The translations under genes and the position numbers were made by a program. 64,000 bases of DNA from JABCPH02 sp963524305 (GTDB lineage: Bacteria > Fusobacteriota > Fusobacteriia > Fusobacteriales > Leptotrichiaceae), in assembly GCA_963524305.1 (NCBI GenBank), contig CAURGH010000011.1:1-64000 (forward strand), in the 5' to 3' direction. Under the pieces are notes generated by a model. That model was not told the DNA's origin. It did no database searches and saw only the letters and a list, made by a program, of their open reading frames with translations. How positions within the stretch are numbered: position 1 is the first letter of the stretch; each line of letters opens with the position of its first letter. Shown here one piece after another: positions 43,024 to 51,119 of the stretch.

Positions 43024-44351
43024 ATGGCAAGAGCGTAGGGTTAATGCTTGATATGGGACTTGGAAAAACGATAATAACCCTGACAGCAATTAACGAACTG
43101 AAGTTCAATATGTTTGAAGTTAATAAAGTTCTTATTATAGCACCGAAAAAAGTTGCAGAAAGCACCTGGTCTGGCGAAATTAAAAAATGGGATCATCTTA
43201 AATATTTGAAAATATCAAAAGTTTTAGGAAGTTTAACTAAAAGGATAAAAGCACTGAACACAGTTTCCGATATTTACATAATCAATCGTGAGAATGTTTC
43301 TTGGCTTGTTGAATATTATAAAAATGGGTGGCCGTTTGATATGGTTGTAGTTGACGAGTTTTCAAGTTTTAAGAATCACGCGAGTAAAAGATTTAAAGCT
43401 TTGAAACTTGTGCTTGGGAAAATAAACAGAGTTGTTGGGCTGACTGGGACTCCGGCACCAAATGGGTTGAAAGATATTTGGTCTCAAATTTATTTACTGG
43501 ATAGAGGGGAGCGTCTGGGGAAAAACATAACTGCCTTTCGGGATAAATTCTTTGATTACAGAAGCTATGGAAGTTTTGGAGAATATTCCTTAAAGGAAGG
43601 AGCAGATTCAAGTATAAGAAATAAAATTGGAGATATTTGTATCAGCATGAAGGCTGAAGATTATCTGGAACTTCCCGATATAACTTATAATGTGATTCCA
43701 GTAACATTGGATAATAGATCCTTGAAGAAATATGAAACTCTGGAAAAGGAATGGCTTTTGTCTTTAAACGATACAGAAGCCATAGATGTGGCAAATGCAG
43801 CAGCGCTTACAAATAAATTGTTGCAGCTGTCAAACGGAGCAGTTTATGATGACGAGAGAAATATTTATGAGATTCATAATTGCAAAATTGAAAGATTTTT
43901 AGAGCTTGTGGAAGAACTAAATGGAAAATCTGCTTTAGTCTTTTATAATTTTAAACATGATTTGATTAGGCTGAAAAAAGCATTGTCAAAACTAAAGCTG
44001 GAAGTTAGGGAGCTAAAAACTCCTGAAGACGAAAAAGATTGGAATGCGGGGAAGATTGATATACTTTTGGCACATCCCGCGAGTGCAGCCTATGGACTTA
44101 ATTTACAGACAGGTGGGAACCATATAGTATGGTTTGGTCTTAACTGGAGCTTGGAGCTTTACCAGCAGGCGAATAAAAGGCTTCACAGACAAGGACAAAA
44201 GGAAAAAGTTATAATTCATCACCTTGTTACTCAAAAAACAAGAGATGAGGATGTAATGAAAGCATTGCAAAGCAAAGGCGATGTTCAAGATGAATTACTG
44301 TCTAGTCTAAAAGCTAGGATTGAAAAATATAAAAAAGAAGAGGAGAAGTAG
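42972..44351 (+). CDS. SNF2-type DEAD/DEAH helicase of phage
   Basis: 459 residues. Motif I is DMGLGKT, motif II VVDEFSSF (a variant of DEAH), motif III GLTGTPAPNG, and the C-terminal half has LNLQTGGNHIVWFGLNWSLELYQQANKRLHRQGQ. The ATG at 42972 follows AAAGGGGAG and begins inside the VRR-NUC gene. Probably remodels protein-DNA complexes during phage replication or recombination. Confidence 0.88.
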   Translation: MEFVPHNYQKYCIDRIVNGKSVGLMLDMGLGKTIITLTAINELKFNMFEVNKVLIIAPKKVAESTWSGEIKKWDHLKYLKISKVLGSLTKRIKALNTVSDIYIINRENVSWLVEYYKNGWPFDMVVVDEFSSFKNHASKRFKALKLVLGKINRVVGLTGTPAPNGLKDIWSQIYLLDRGERLGKNITAFRDKFFDYRSYGSFGEYSLKEGADSSIRNKIGDICISMKAEDYLELPDITYNVIPVTLDNRSLKKYETLEKEWLLSLNDTEAIDVANAAALTNKLLQLSNGAVYDDERNIYEIHNCKIERFLELVEELNGKSALVFYNFKHDLIRLKKALSKLKLEVRELKTPEDEKDWNAGKIDILLAHPASAAYGLNLQTGGNHIVWFGLNWSLELYQQANKRLHRQGQKEKVIIHHLVTQKTRDEDVMKALQSKGDVQDELLSSLKARIEKYKKEEEK

Positions 44352-44879
44352 ATGGAACAATGGGAAATGATGGCTAAAATGGTCAAGGAATTTTATTTGG
44401 CTTTCAAGCAGGAAGAATTTTTAAATAAGAATATGACAGATGAGAGAGTTCATTTAAGAGATTTACTGCTTATGGAAGAGAAAACGGAGTACATGAAAGC
44501 CGAAATAGAAAATGATACGGTGGGGAAACTAGATGCAGTTGTGGATATGGCTTATGTGTATATAGGAACATTATTAGAGCAATGTAAAGGAAATGTCGAT
44601 CTTGTTGCGAGAATACTATATTTTGATACGATGGATCCTGAATTGATTGGGATTTTAAATAAAATTGAAAAAAATAATTTTAATGGGATATTTCTTACAG
44701 CATTTAAAGAAGTTCATCGTTCTAATATGACGAAATTAGATAAGAATGGACAACCTGTTTATTACACGAAAGGAGCTAAAAAAGGTAAAATAGGAAAAAG
44801 TGAACTGTTTGAAGAACCGAAGTTAAAAGAAATTATTGAAGGAGAAGACAAGATTGAAACAAGTGATTATTTACAGTGA
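44352..44879 (+). CDS. MazG-like all-alpha NTP pyrophosphohydrolase
   Basis: 175 residues. LLLMEEKTEYMKAE and KLDAVVDMAYVYIGT supply the acidic metal-binding helices of the MazG/HisE superfamily. The later EVHRSNMTKLDKNGQPV is typical of phage members. It would hydrolyse nucleoside triphosphates to monophosphates, perhaps adjusting nucleotide pools or alarmones. It starts directly after the helicase stop. Confidence 0.75.
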   Translation: MEQWEMMAKMVKEFYLAFKQEEFLNKNMTDERVHLRDLLLMEEKTEYMKAEIENDTVGKLDAVVDMAYVYIGTLLEQCKGNVDLVARILYFDTMDPELIGILNKIEKNNFNGIFLTAFKEVHRSNMTKLDKNGQPVYYTKGAKKGKIGKSELFEEPKLKEIIEGEDKIETSDYLQ

Positions 44880-45099
44880 AAATGGAAATGGTGTAATAGT
44901 TAGAAAGAAGAGTAAAAAAGAATTAGAAAAATGGCTAAATTGGGAAGTTGATATGAGACAAAGATTGAATGTGCATAAAAGAATAGAAGTGTATGGATTT
45001 AATTTTAATTATAAAAATTTTTCAGATAAAATTTTGTTAATGCTATTTGAGAAATCAAAAAATGATATGTTTAATAGAATGTTTATTAAACTGTACTAG
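44854..45099 (+). CDS. Hypothetical phage protein
   Basis: 81 residues from a TTG at 44854 that follows AAGGAG by 10 bp; an in-frame TTG at 44836 is possible but lacks a site. It overlaps the pyrophosphohydrolase gene by 26 bp. Basic, no recognised domain. Confidence 0.5.
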   Translation: MKQVIIYSENGNGVIVRKKSKKELEKWLNWEVDMRQRLNVHKRIEVYGFNFNYKNFSDKILLMLFEKSKNDMFNRMFIKLY

Positions 45100-45131
45100 A
45101 AATTCAGTGGAAAGGAAGAATAAAAAAATAT

Positions 45132-45638
45132 ATGAATGAAGAAGATATAGAAAAAATTGCGGATAAAATATTTGAAAAGATGGAAAAAAGAAAATCAGGG
45201 GATAAATACACGGAGACAGAGGCAATGCTTAGGTCTTATCCGCTTTATAAAATTAATTTAAAAAGAAATGAGGATGAAATAACACAAATAAAAGAAAAAG
45301 GGTTGAGAGCAATAAAATCAAAACCTGTTTTTTCTGAAAATATAAAAGGAGGGATTATTAAAATTGAAGGGATTCCCGAAAAGGAATTAAGTCGAATCGA
45401 GTATTTGGAGGGAGAAAACAGAAAATTGGAAAAAAGAATTTTTAGGGTGGAAGATGCTTTGAAATATTTTGAAAGAGATAAATATTTTAAAATTATCGAA
45501 TTGAGATATTTTAAAAATTTTACTATAGAGGAAATATCGGAAGAAATAGGAGTAACTGAGAAGACTATAGGAAAAAATAGAACGAGATTGGTTGAAGGAA
45601 TACAGTATTTACTCTTTCCGGAAGTTTTACTTGACTAA
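45132..45638 (+). CDS. RinA/ArpU-like late transcription regulator
   Basis: 168 residues. The C-terminus is a sigma-70 region 4-like helix-turn-helix (FTIEEISEEIGVTEKTIGKNRTRL). The N-terminal half is a charged coil. Small proteins of this type at the end of the early module activate phage packaging genes. It lies immediately upstream of a promoter with helically phased repeats and the terminase genes, which supports that role. Confidence 0.75.
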   Translation: MNEEDIEKIADKIFEKMEKRKSGDKYTETEAMLRSYPLYKINLKRNEDEITQIKEKGLRAIKSKPVFSENIKGGIIKIEGIPEKELSRIEYLEGENRKLEKRIFRVEDALKYFERDKYFKIIELRYFKNFTIEEISEEIGVTEKTIGKNRTRLVEGIQYLLFPEVLLD

Positions 45639-45641
45639 AAT

Positions 45642-45695
45642 TACCTTTTGACTACCTTTTTAGTACCTTGACTATACCTTTTTTTATGGTATAAT
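45642..45695 (+). promoter_or_regulatory. Late promoter with four 11-bp-phased TACCTT boxes
   Basis: TACCTT begins at 45642, 45653, 45664 and 45675, exactly 11 bp apart. The promoter is TTGACT (45668-45673), 16 bp, and extended -10 TGGTATAAT (45687-45695). The boxes run up to and across the -35, on one face of the helix, as for cooperative activator binding. Confidence 0.75.
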
Positions 45696-45718
45696 ATGTT
45701 ATATTGAGATTTTTGGAA

Positions 45719-45737
45719 ATTGACAATCAATGTCAAT
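45719..45737. repeat. Inverted repeat in the late leader
   Basis: ATTGACA (45719-45725) and TGTCAAT (45731-45737) around a 5-base loop, about 17 bases into the predicted late transcript. It may be an RNA hairpin or an operator. Confidence 0.5.
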
Positions 45738-45770
45738 GACCGATGAATTTGATTAGCTATATTAGGAATT

Positions 45771-45798
45771 AAGACAGTTTAAAAGCTGTCTTTTTTTT
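45771..45798 (+). terminator. Intrinsic terminator before terminase small subunit
   Basis: AAGACAG (45771-45777) pairs with CTGTCTT (45786-45792), 8-base loop, then an uninterrupted T run to 45798. It lies downstream of the late promoter and upstream of terS, so late expression must pass it. Confidence 0.8.
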
Positions 45799-45820
45799 GT
45801 TACAGAAGGAGGCGGTGGCA

Positions 45821-46222
45821 TTGAAATTAAATGCAAGGCAGAAGGCTTTTTGTGAATATTATGTAGCTAGTGGAAATGCTACTGAATCCGCAATAAAGGC
45901 TGGGTATAGTGAAAAATATACAAATAAAAATGTTAGTAAAATACGGCAAAATACGGCAGTACAGGAATACATAAAAGAATTACAAGAAAAAGCAAAAACG
46001 AGTAGAATAATGACAGCTGTTGAAAGAAGAGAATTTTTGACGGAAGTCATTAAAAATGGAAAAGAGAAAATACAAGACAGGTTAAAGGCTTTGGATATTT
46101 TGAATAAAATGGATGGTGAATATATTGAGAAAATGCAGCTGTCAGGACACTTAAATACCAATCCTTTTTCTGAACTTACTATCGAAGAGTTAAGAGTGTT
46201 AGCTGGTGGTAAGAGTGGATAA
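45821..46222 (+). CDS. terS: Terminase small subunit
   Basis: 133 residues. An N-terminal helix-turn-helix (NARQKAFCEYYVASGNATESAIKAGYS) recognises phage DNA for packaging, and a helical oligomerisation region follows. I take the TTG at 45821 since AGGAGG is 8 bp upstream; a TTG at 45797 lies before that site. The 3' end overlaps the large subunit gene by 8 bp or so. Confidence 0.88.
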   Translation: MKLNARQKAFCEYYVASGNATESAIKAGYSEKYTNKNVSKIRQNTAVQEYIKELQEKAKTSRIMTAVERREFLTEVIKNGKEKIQDRLKALDILNKMDGEYIEKMQLSGHLNTNPFSELTIEELRVLAGGKSG

Positions 46223-47666
46223 GATGGAAATGATACGGCTGGAAGCAACTAAGGAGCTTTCACGACGAAATTTGCTAGATTTCCTTATTTTTGATGGGAA
46301 TGGAAGATATAAAAATTCTAGGCATATACAGTTTTTGACTGATAAGGCCCAGCAATTTTTGGAAGATGTGAAAGCTGGTAAAAGTCCAAGACTTTATATT
46401 TGTATGCCGCCACGACATTCTAAATCGGAAACTATGACGAAGAAATTTCCTGCTTGGATAATTGGGAATAATCCTGACTATGAGATTATAATTGCGAGTT
46501 ATTCAATGGATTTGGCTAGAGATTTTGGGAAAATAGCAAGAGATACTTATAGAGAGCACAGTAAAAATGGGACTGGGATTTTTAATAATATCATCGACAG
46601 GGATAAGAGTGCCGGTGATAACTGGGGAATTTCAGAACATCGTGGTGCTGTTGTGAGTACAGGTGTTGGAGGAAGTGCAACAGGTAAGGGGGCGCATATT
46701 GCGATTATTGATGATCCGTTTAAGAATAGAGAAGACGCTAACAGTAAACTTCAAAGAGACAAGGTCTGGGCCTGGTATCAGTCAACTATTCGGACAAGAT
46801 TGGCACCTGGTGGCGGGATTATAATTATTCAAACCAGGTGGCATGAGGATGACTTGGTCGGTAGAATTTCTAAAGAGATGGAAAGCGGTACTGGAGAAGT
46901 TTTTGAGAGTATTGTGCTTCCAGCAATTGCCGAAGAAAATGATATTTTAGGAAGAAATGTTGGAGAGGCATTATGGGAAGAACGGTACGGATTGAAAGAA
47001 CTTAAAAATATTAAAAAGGCGATAGGTAGCCGTGAATTTGCGGCACTTTATCAGCAGAGGCCCCAAATTGAAGACGGCGGACTTTTTAAACGGCAGTACT
47101 TTAAATATTTTTATATTGATAATGACTTCATCAAAACTTCTGATAAAAATGTAAATGTGAAAGATTGCTTTTATTTTCAAACAATAGATACCGCTATGAG
47201 TACTCGAAAAAATAGTGATTATACGGCAATCGCTACTTTTATGTGCGATAGGGAATGGAACTTGTATTTAGTTGATTTAATGCTTGAAAGATTAGAAGTT
47301 CCTGACCAATGGAATGTGATTAAGGAATTTAGGAACAGATATAAGTTGAGATTTCAAACTATTGAGAGCAAAAGTAGCGGTATTGGGATAATTCAGCAGG
47401 CGAACAGAGAGGGAATGCCCTTAAAGGAATTGAAAGCCGATACTGATAAAATGACAAGGGCCTTGAACATATCAGTTATGTTTGAAAATGGGAAAGTTTA
47501 TTTCAATAAAAATTTGGATAAACTTTTTGAGCTTGAAGAGGAACTTTTGAAATTTCCAAATGCTTTGCATGATGACGCTGTTGATGTGTGCAGTTATGCA
47601 GGCATTGTTATAAATGATTTGATTCAAAATTCGAAAAGATATATTAGAAAATTTATAAGTGTGTAG
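46215..47666 (+). CDS. terL: Terminase large subunit
   Basis: The packaging motor: N-terminal ATPase and C-terminal RNase H-like nuclease. A Walker A-like PPRHSKSE is near residue 65 and Walker B is IAIIDD. The nuclease residues are in TIDTAMSTRKNSDYTAI and LHDDAVDVCSY near the C-terminus. The start is uncertain: GTG at 46206 or 46215, or ATG at 46224. I prefer 46215, 5 bp after GGTGG. The portal gene follows by 12 bp. Confidence 0.92.
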   Translation: MDKMEMIRLEATKELSRRNLLDFLIFDGNGRYKNSRHIQFLTDKAQQFLEDVKAGKSPRLYICMPPRHSKSETMTKKFPAWIIGNNPDYEIIIASYSMDLARDFGKIARDTYREHSKNGTGIFNNIIDRDKSAGDNWGISEHRGAVVSTGVGGSATGKGAHIAIIDDPFKNREDANSKLQRDKVWAWYQSTIRTRLAPGGGIIIIQTRWHEDDLVGRISKEMESGTGEVFESIVLPAIAEENDILGRNVGEALWEERYGLKELKNIKKAIGSREFAALYQQRPQIEDGGLFKRQYFKYFYIDNDFIKTSDKNVNVKDCFYFQTIDTAMSTRKNSDYTAIATFMCDREWNLYLVDLMLERLEVPDQWNVIKEFRNRYKLRFQTIESKSSGIGIIQQANREGMPLKELKADTDKMTRALNISVMFENGKVYFNKNLDKLFELEEELLKFPNALHDDAVDVCSYAGIVINDLIQNSKRYIRKFISV

Positions 47667-47678
47667 AAAGGAGGAAAT

Positions 47679-50447
47679 GTGAGTATCAGGGAAAATGTAG
47701 TAAGTGCTTTGGTAAAAGAAATAATATCGCTTGGTTCTGTTTCTTATAGCGGAGATATTGATGATGAAACATTGCAGAAGATGTTGGCTGATGTCGATGT
47801 GGCACAGGCTATACAGCTTATGACGCAAAGTGTGACATCGAAAGAGTGGAAAATTGAGACGGATATGCCTGAGTATCTGGAAACAGCTGAAAGTATTCAA
47901 GAAAGATTTAATAATTTTAATATGGTTAAACTTTTGGAAAATGTGCTGAGATCGGAAATATATAAGAAATCTATATTTGAGATTATTTATGGCAAAGATG
48001 ATACAGGTGGAACAGTGATTGATGATTTGGTATTGTTGCCGAATAAATATATAAAATATAACAAGGATAACGGTTGGATGATTAAAACTCGTGATAGTGA
48101 GATTGTTATTGCGAAAGAACCCAACCGTTTTTTAGTTTGCGTTAATGAAGAAAGACTGGATAATTTACAGGGAAGTTCAGATTTGTTGCCGCTTGTTCCA
48201 GTATTCAAGGCTAAAGAGCATTTGGAGAGTAAGTTAAATGCGATTATAGAAAAATATGGGGATATTATAACGGTATTCGCTTATGAACCTGCTGTTGAAA
48301 CAGATCCGCCAGAAGTTATTAAAGCTAGGCAAAAAGATGTGGAAGCACAGGCTAAAGATTTAAAAAATGCTAAAGGTAAAGATGTGCTGGCAGTACCGAG
48401 TGCTGGGGAGAAATCACTTGATGACTTCATAAAATTTATTAAATTAGATGATTTGAAACCTGAAATCTATCAGGAATTGTTAAGCGAGAAGTCAAAAGCA
48501 GTGCAAAGATATTTGCTTGGAAGTACATTAGTAGTTGGAGTGGATGGAAATAGCGGTAATAGGGCCTTGGGTGAAGTTCATAAGGAACAGCAAAATTATA
48601 AGATAGAATCTAAAGTCAAAAAGATTAGGGACTGGATTCAAAAACTTATCGAGCTGGATTCTGTCTTGTATGGGTACGACCCCAGCAAGTTTTATTTTAA
48701 GTTTGTCGAGGAGATTGACGAAAAAGAAACATTGGAGCTGGAAGATAAGAAAGCAAAAACTATGACTGAGAAAGTGAACTCTATAGTTAAAATTATGGAG
48801 AGCGGATATGCCTTTACTAAAGATAAGATAGCAGAAATGCTGGGCGTGGATGTGATTGACTTGGTGGAGGTAGAGAAGACTGAAGTAAGTGAGTTCGCCA
48901 AAGATAAAAAAAAACTGAACATCAATAAAATAAATGAGAAACGAAAATTAATTGAAAGGAATCAGGCTAGATTTGACAGATTTGTTGAAAATAATTTTAA
49001 AAGATGGCAGAAGGATGTATTGAAAGCTGTACAAGAAAAGATAGAAAAAGCTAAAGATATTTCAGATTTCTATGACTTGAACTTTAACTATGAAAATATA
49101 CTGGAAGACTTAATGCTAATGTCAACTTTGCAGGGATTTGACAATGCTGCTATGGTCGATAACGGAGTAACAGAATTTGCAAATACTAGAACCAAGACAA
49201 AGAATGCCGCACTTGATAATTTCCTGAAAAAACATCCCGCCTTATACACTGATGTGGAAAAAGAAATGGACTATTCAAGGCAAAAGTATTTTTGGATAAA
49301 GAAGATTACAGATGTCAATGTGACAGAAAAAATATTTAAGCAGATGTCGAATATACTTGAGAATGGCGGAACATTTAAAGACTGGAAAAAAGATGTGGAT
49401 AAAATCCTGTCAGAGAGCGGATTAAAGCTAAATGAGGGATATTTAAAAACCGTATTCAGAACAAATATGAATCATGCTTATAACGCAGGTATTCATTTGA
49501 AAGTTGACAAGTACAAAGAGCGTTATCCATATTATCGCTACTGCGGTATTTTAGATGGAAGAGAACAGCAGCATACAAAGGAACTTGATGGAAAAATATT
49601 TAAAGTGGGGACGCCTGAAGCTGACAAATACTTTCCGCCAAATGGATTTAATTGCAGATGTTATACCGTGTCCTTAACTGAAGATGAAGTAGATCCGAGT
49701 GAAGTTGTAAGCAGTGATGACATTGGCTTGGATGTGGGAAGTTTTGGGGATAATATAGGCGATGTTGACTATATAGAAACACTTGAGAATAGTTATAGGC
49801 AAAAAGTTAAAATTGTTGAAGAAATTGAAAATGAAGTATTGCAAAAAGTTGAAAATAGAGTTAAAATTAATTATAAAGAAGCCGATGATAAAATTATTAA
49901 AAAATATGAGAATAAAACTTTTGAAGTCTTTGGATATAATCCAGGAGATGGAGAATTAACAAAGAAAGAAGTAGAGTCATTTAAAAGATACACAGGCGAT
50001 GAATATACAAAAATAAATAAATATCTCCGTGGCGAAATGAAAGATGACATGATTTACGATGAGTATTATGGAGATTACTATGGATTAGGTAATGTTACAT
50101 CGGATATAAAGAGAGTTTTATCTAAACATAAACTGGAAGATGACTTAAAATTATATCGAGGTGTTAGTGAACCAGAATTTAACTATTTAAAAGAAAATAA
50201 CACTTTTAATCAATTTATATCAACTTCATTTGATGAAAATATAGCAAATGATTTTATGGATGAAGTTGAAAATTCAAAAGCGTATAAAGTAATTGTAAAT
50301 GCTCCAAAAGGTACACAGGGTCTTTACATTAATGGTAAAGGTGCTTATGAGGATGAAAAAGAATTCATATTAAATGTTGGGCAAAAGTATAAGATTTTAA
50401 AATTTGAAGATGGTATTTTACATTTGGAAGTGATGAAAAATGAATGA
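47679..50447 (+). CDS. Portal (DUF935)-MuF head protein-ADP-ribosyltransferase fusion
   Basis: 922 residues in three parts. Residues 1 to about 420 match the Mu-type DUF935 portal. About 430-680 is a MuF-like minor head protein with RTNMNHAYNAG (~594), CGILDGREQQHT (~621) and FNCRCYTV (~657). The last 190 residues have the mono-ADP-ribosyltransferase signature: Arg827 (LYRG), Ser848-Thr849-Ser850 (FISTSFDE) and Glu893-x-Glu895 (EKEFIL), in the R-S-E order. Portal and MuF are normally separate. MuF proteins with toxin tails are known in temperate phages, so this may be a virion-borne effector. The start is GTG after AAAGGAGGAAAT. Confidence 0.88.
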   Translation: MSIRENVVSALVKEIISLGSVSYSGDIDDETLQKMLADVDVAQAIQLMTQSVTSKEWKIETDMPEYLETAESIQERFNNFNMVKLLENVLRSEIYKKSIFEIIYGKDDTGGTVIDDLVLLPNKYIKYNKDNGWMIKTRDSEIVIAKEPNRFLVCVNEERLDNLQGSSDLLPLVPVFKAKEHLESKLNAIIEKYGDIITVFAYEPAVETDPPEVIKARQKDVEAQAKDLKNAKGKDVLAVPSAGEKSLDDFIKFIKLDDLKPEIYQELLSEKSKAVQRYLLGSTLVVGVDGNSGNRALGEVHKEQQNYKIESKVKKIRDWIQKLIELDSVLYGYDPSKFYFKFVEEIDEKETLELEDKKAKTMTEKVNSIVKIMESGYAFTKDKIAEMLGVDVIDLVEVEKTEVSEFAKDKKKLNINKINEKRKLIERNQARFDRFVENNFKRWQKDVLKAVQEKIEKAKDISDFYDLNFNYENILEDLMLMSTLQGFDNAAMVDNGVTEFANTRTKTKNAALDNFLKKHPALYTDVEKEMDYSRQKYFWIKKITDVNVTEKIFKQMSNILENGGTFKDWKKDVDKILSESGLKLNEGYLKTVFRTNMNHAYNAGIHLKVDKYKERYPYYRYCGILDGREQQHTKELDGKIFKVGTPEADKYFPPNGFNCRCYTVSLTEDEVDPSEVVSSDDIGLDVGSFGDNIGDVDYIETLENSYRQKVKIVEEIENEVLQKVENRVKINYKEADDKIIKKYENKTFEVFGYNPGDGELTKKEVESFKRYTGDEYTKINKYLRGEMKDDMIYDEYYGDYYGLGNVTSDIKRVLSKHKLEDDLKLYRGVSEPEFNYLKENNTFNQFISTSFDENIANDFMDEVENSKAYKVIVNAPKGTQGLYINGKGAYEDEKEFILNVGQKYKILKFEDGILHLEVMKNE

Positions 50448-50787
50448 AAAAACTAAATTGAAAAAGTTAAGAGAAAAATACAGTAATTTAGATCACCCAC
50501 ATTGGACAAAAGAGCAGTGGCTAAAAAAAATAGATGTTATCTTTAAAGAAGGTCATTGGAGTGAAAAATGGGATTTAAAAACACAGATTATAAGAGAGCT
50601 TGAAAAATGCTATACTGCACCTAGAAAGAGAGCTAAAGTATTAGAAAGTGAGTTAGCATATTTAGGGGATAAAGATGTTCAACGAAAAAGAGAAGTTGAG
50701 AGTATTTTAGAAAAGGAAAAGAAAAGCAGATGGGGTATTTTCAATAAAAGAGTAGATGATGCATTAAAATGGTACAACCAATTATAA
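50440..50787 (+). CDS. Unknown protein, candidate immunity partner of the ART fusion
   Basis: 115 residues, basic and helical, no recognised family. It overlaps the ADP-ribosyltransferase end by 8 bp and is therefore translationally coupled to it. This is not a typical structural gene between portal/MuF and gpG. The position suits an immunity protein or chaperone for the toxin tail; this is inference from context only. Confidence 0.5.
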   Translation: MNEKTKLKKLREKYSNLDHPHWTKEQWLKKIDVIFKEGHWSEKWDLKTQIIRELEKCYTAPRKRAKVLESELAYLGDKDVQRKREVESILEKEKKSRWGIFNKRVDDALKWYNQL

Positions 50788-50797
50788 AAAAGGTAGA

Positions 50798-50821
50798 TTT
50801 ATTGATTTATTTATTGATTTA
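50798..50821. repeat. 12-bp tandem duplication
   Basis: TTTATTGATTTA occurs twice in direct contact (50798-50809 and 50810-50821), a few bases before the ribosome-binding site of the small acidic gene. Copy-number change could alter its leader. Confidence 0.55.
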
Positions 50822-50840
50822 TTGAATGGGAGTGGAAGGA

Positions 50841-51059
50841 ATGGAAGGAAAAAAATCATTAACCGAAGCTCTAAAAATATTTGAAGAAGGTATTTCTGAT
50901 GACAAGTTCGAACCTGAAGAAACTCAAGAAGAGAGAAATGCAAGATTTGCAAAAATGACGCCAAAAGAAAGAATAAAAGCAATAATTTCTGAGGCATTCG
51001 ATTCGGCTAATGACGTTTTTTTAACAGAGGAAGAAGAAAAAGAGTACGGGTACGAATAG
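50841..51059 (+). CDS. Small acidic unknown protein after the ART module
   Basis: 72 residues, strongly acidic (EEGISDDKFEPEETQEE; TEEEEKEYGYE). GGGAG lies 8 bp before the ATG at 50841; an in-frame ATG at 50826 lies before that site. A 12-bp tandem repeat precedes it and a terminator follows. The acidic character fits an immunity protein or antitoxin, but no homology supports this. Confidence 0.5.
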   Translation: MEGKKSLTEALKIFEEGISDDKFEPEETQEERNARFAKMTPKERIKAIISEAFDSANDVFLTEEEEKEYGYE

Positions 51060-51073
51060 TTACTGAAAACTGG

Positions 51074-51104
51074 TCACAGTTATTAATTTAGCTGTGATTT
51101 TTTT
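51074..51104 (+). terminator. Intrinsic terminator after the ART/immunity genes
   Basis: TCACAG (51074-51079) pairs with CTGTGA (51092-51097), 12-base loop, then TTTTTTT. It lies inside the late operon and separates the ART module from gpG. Confidence 0.7.
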
Positions 51105-51119
51105 ATGAAAGGACTTATT

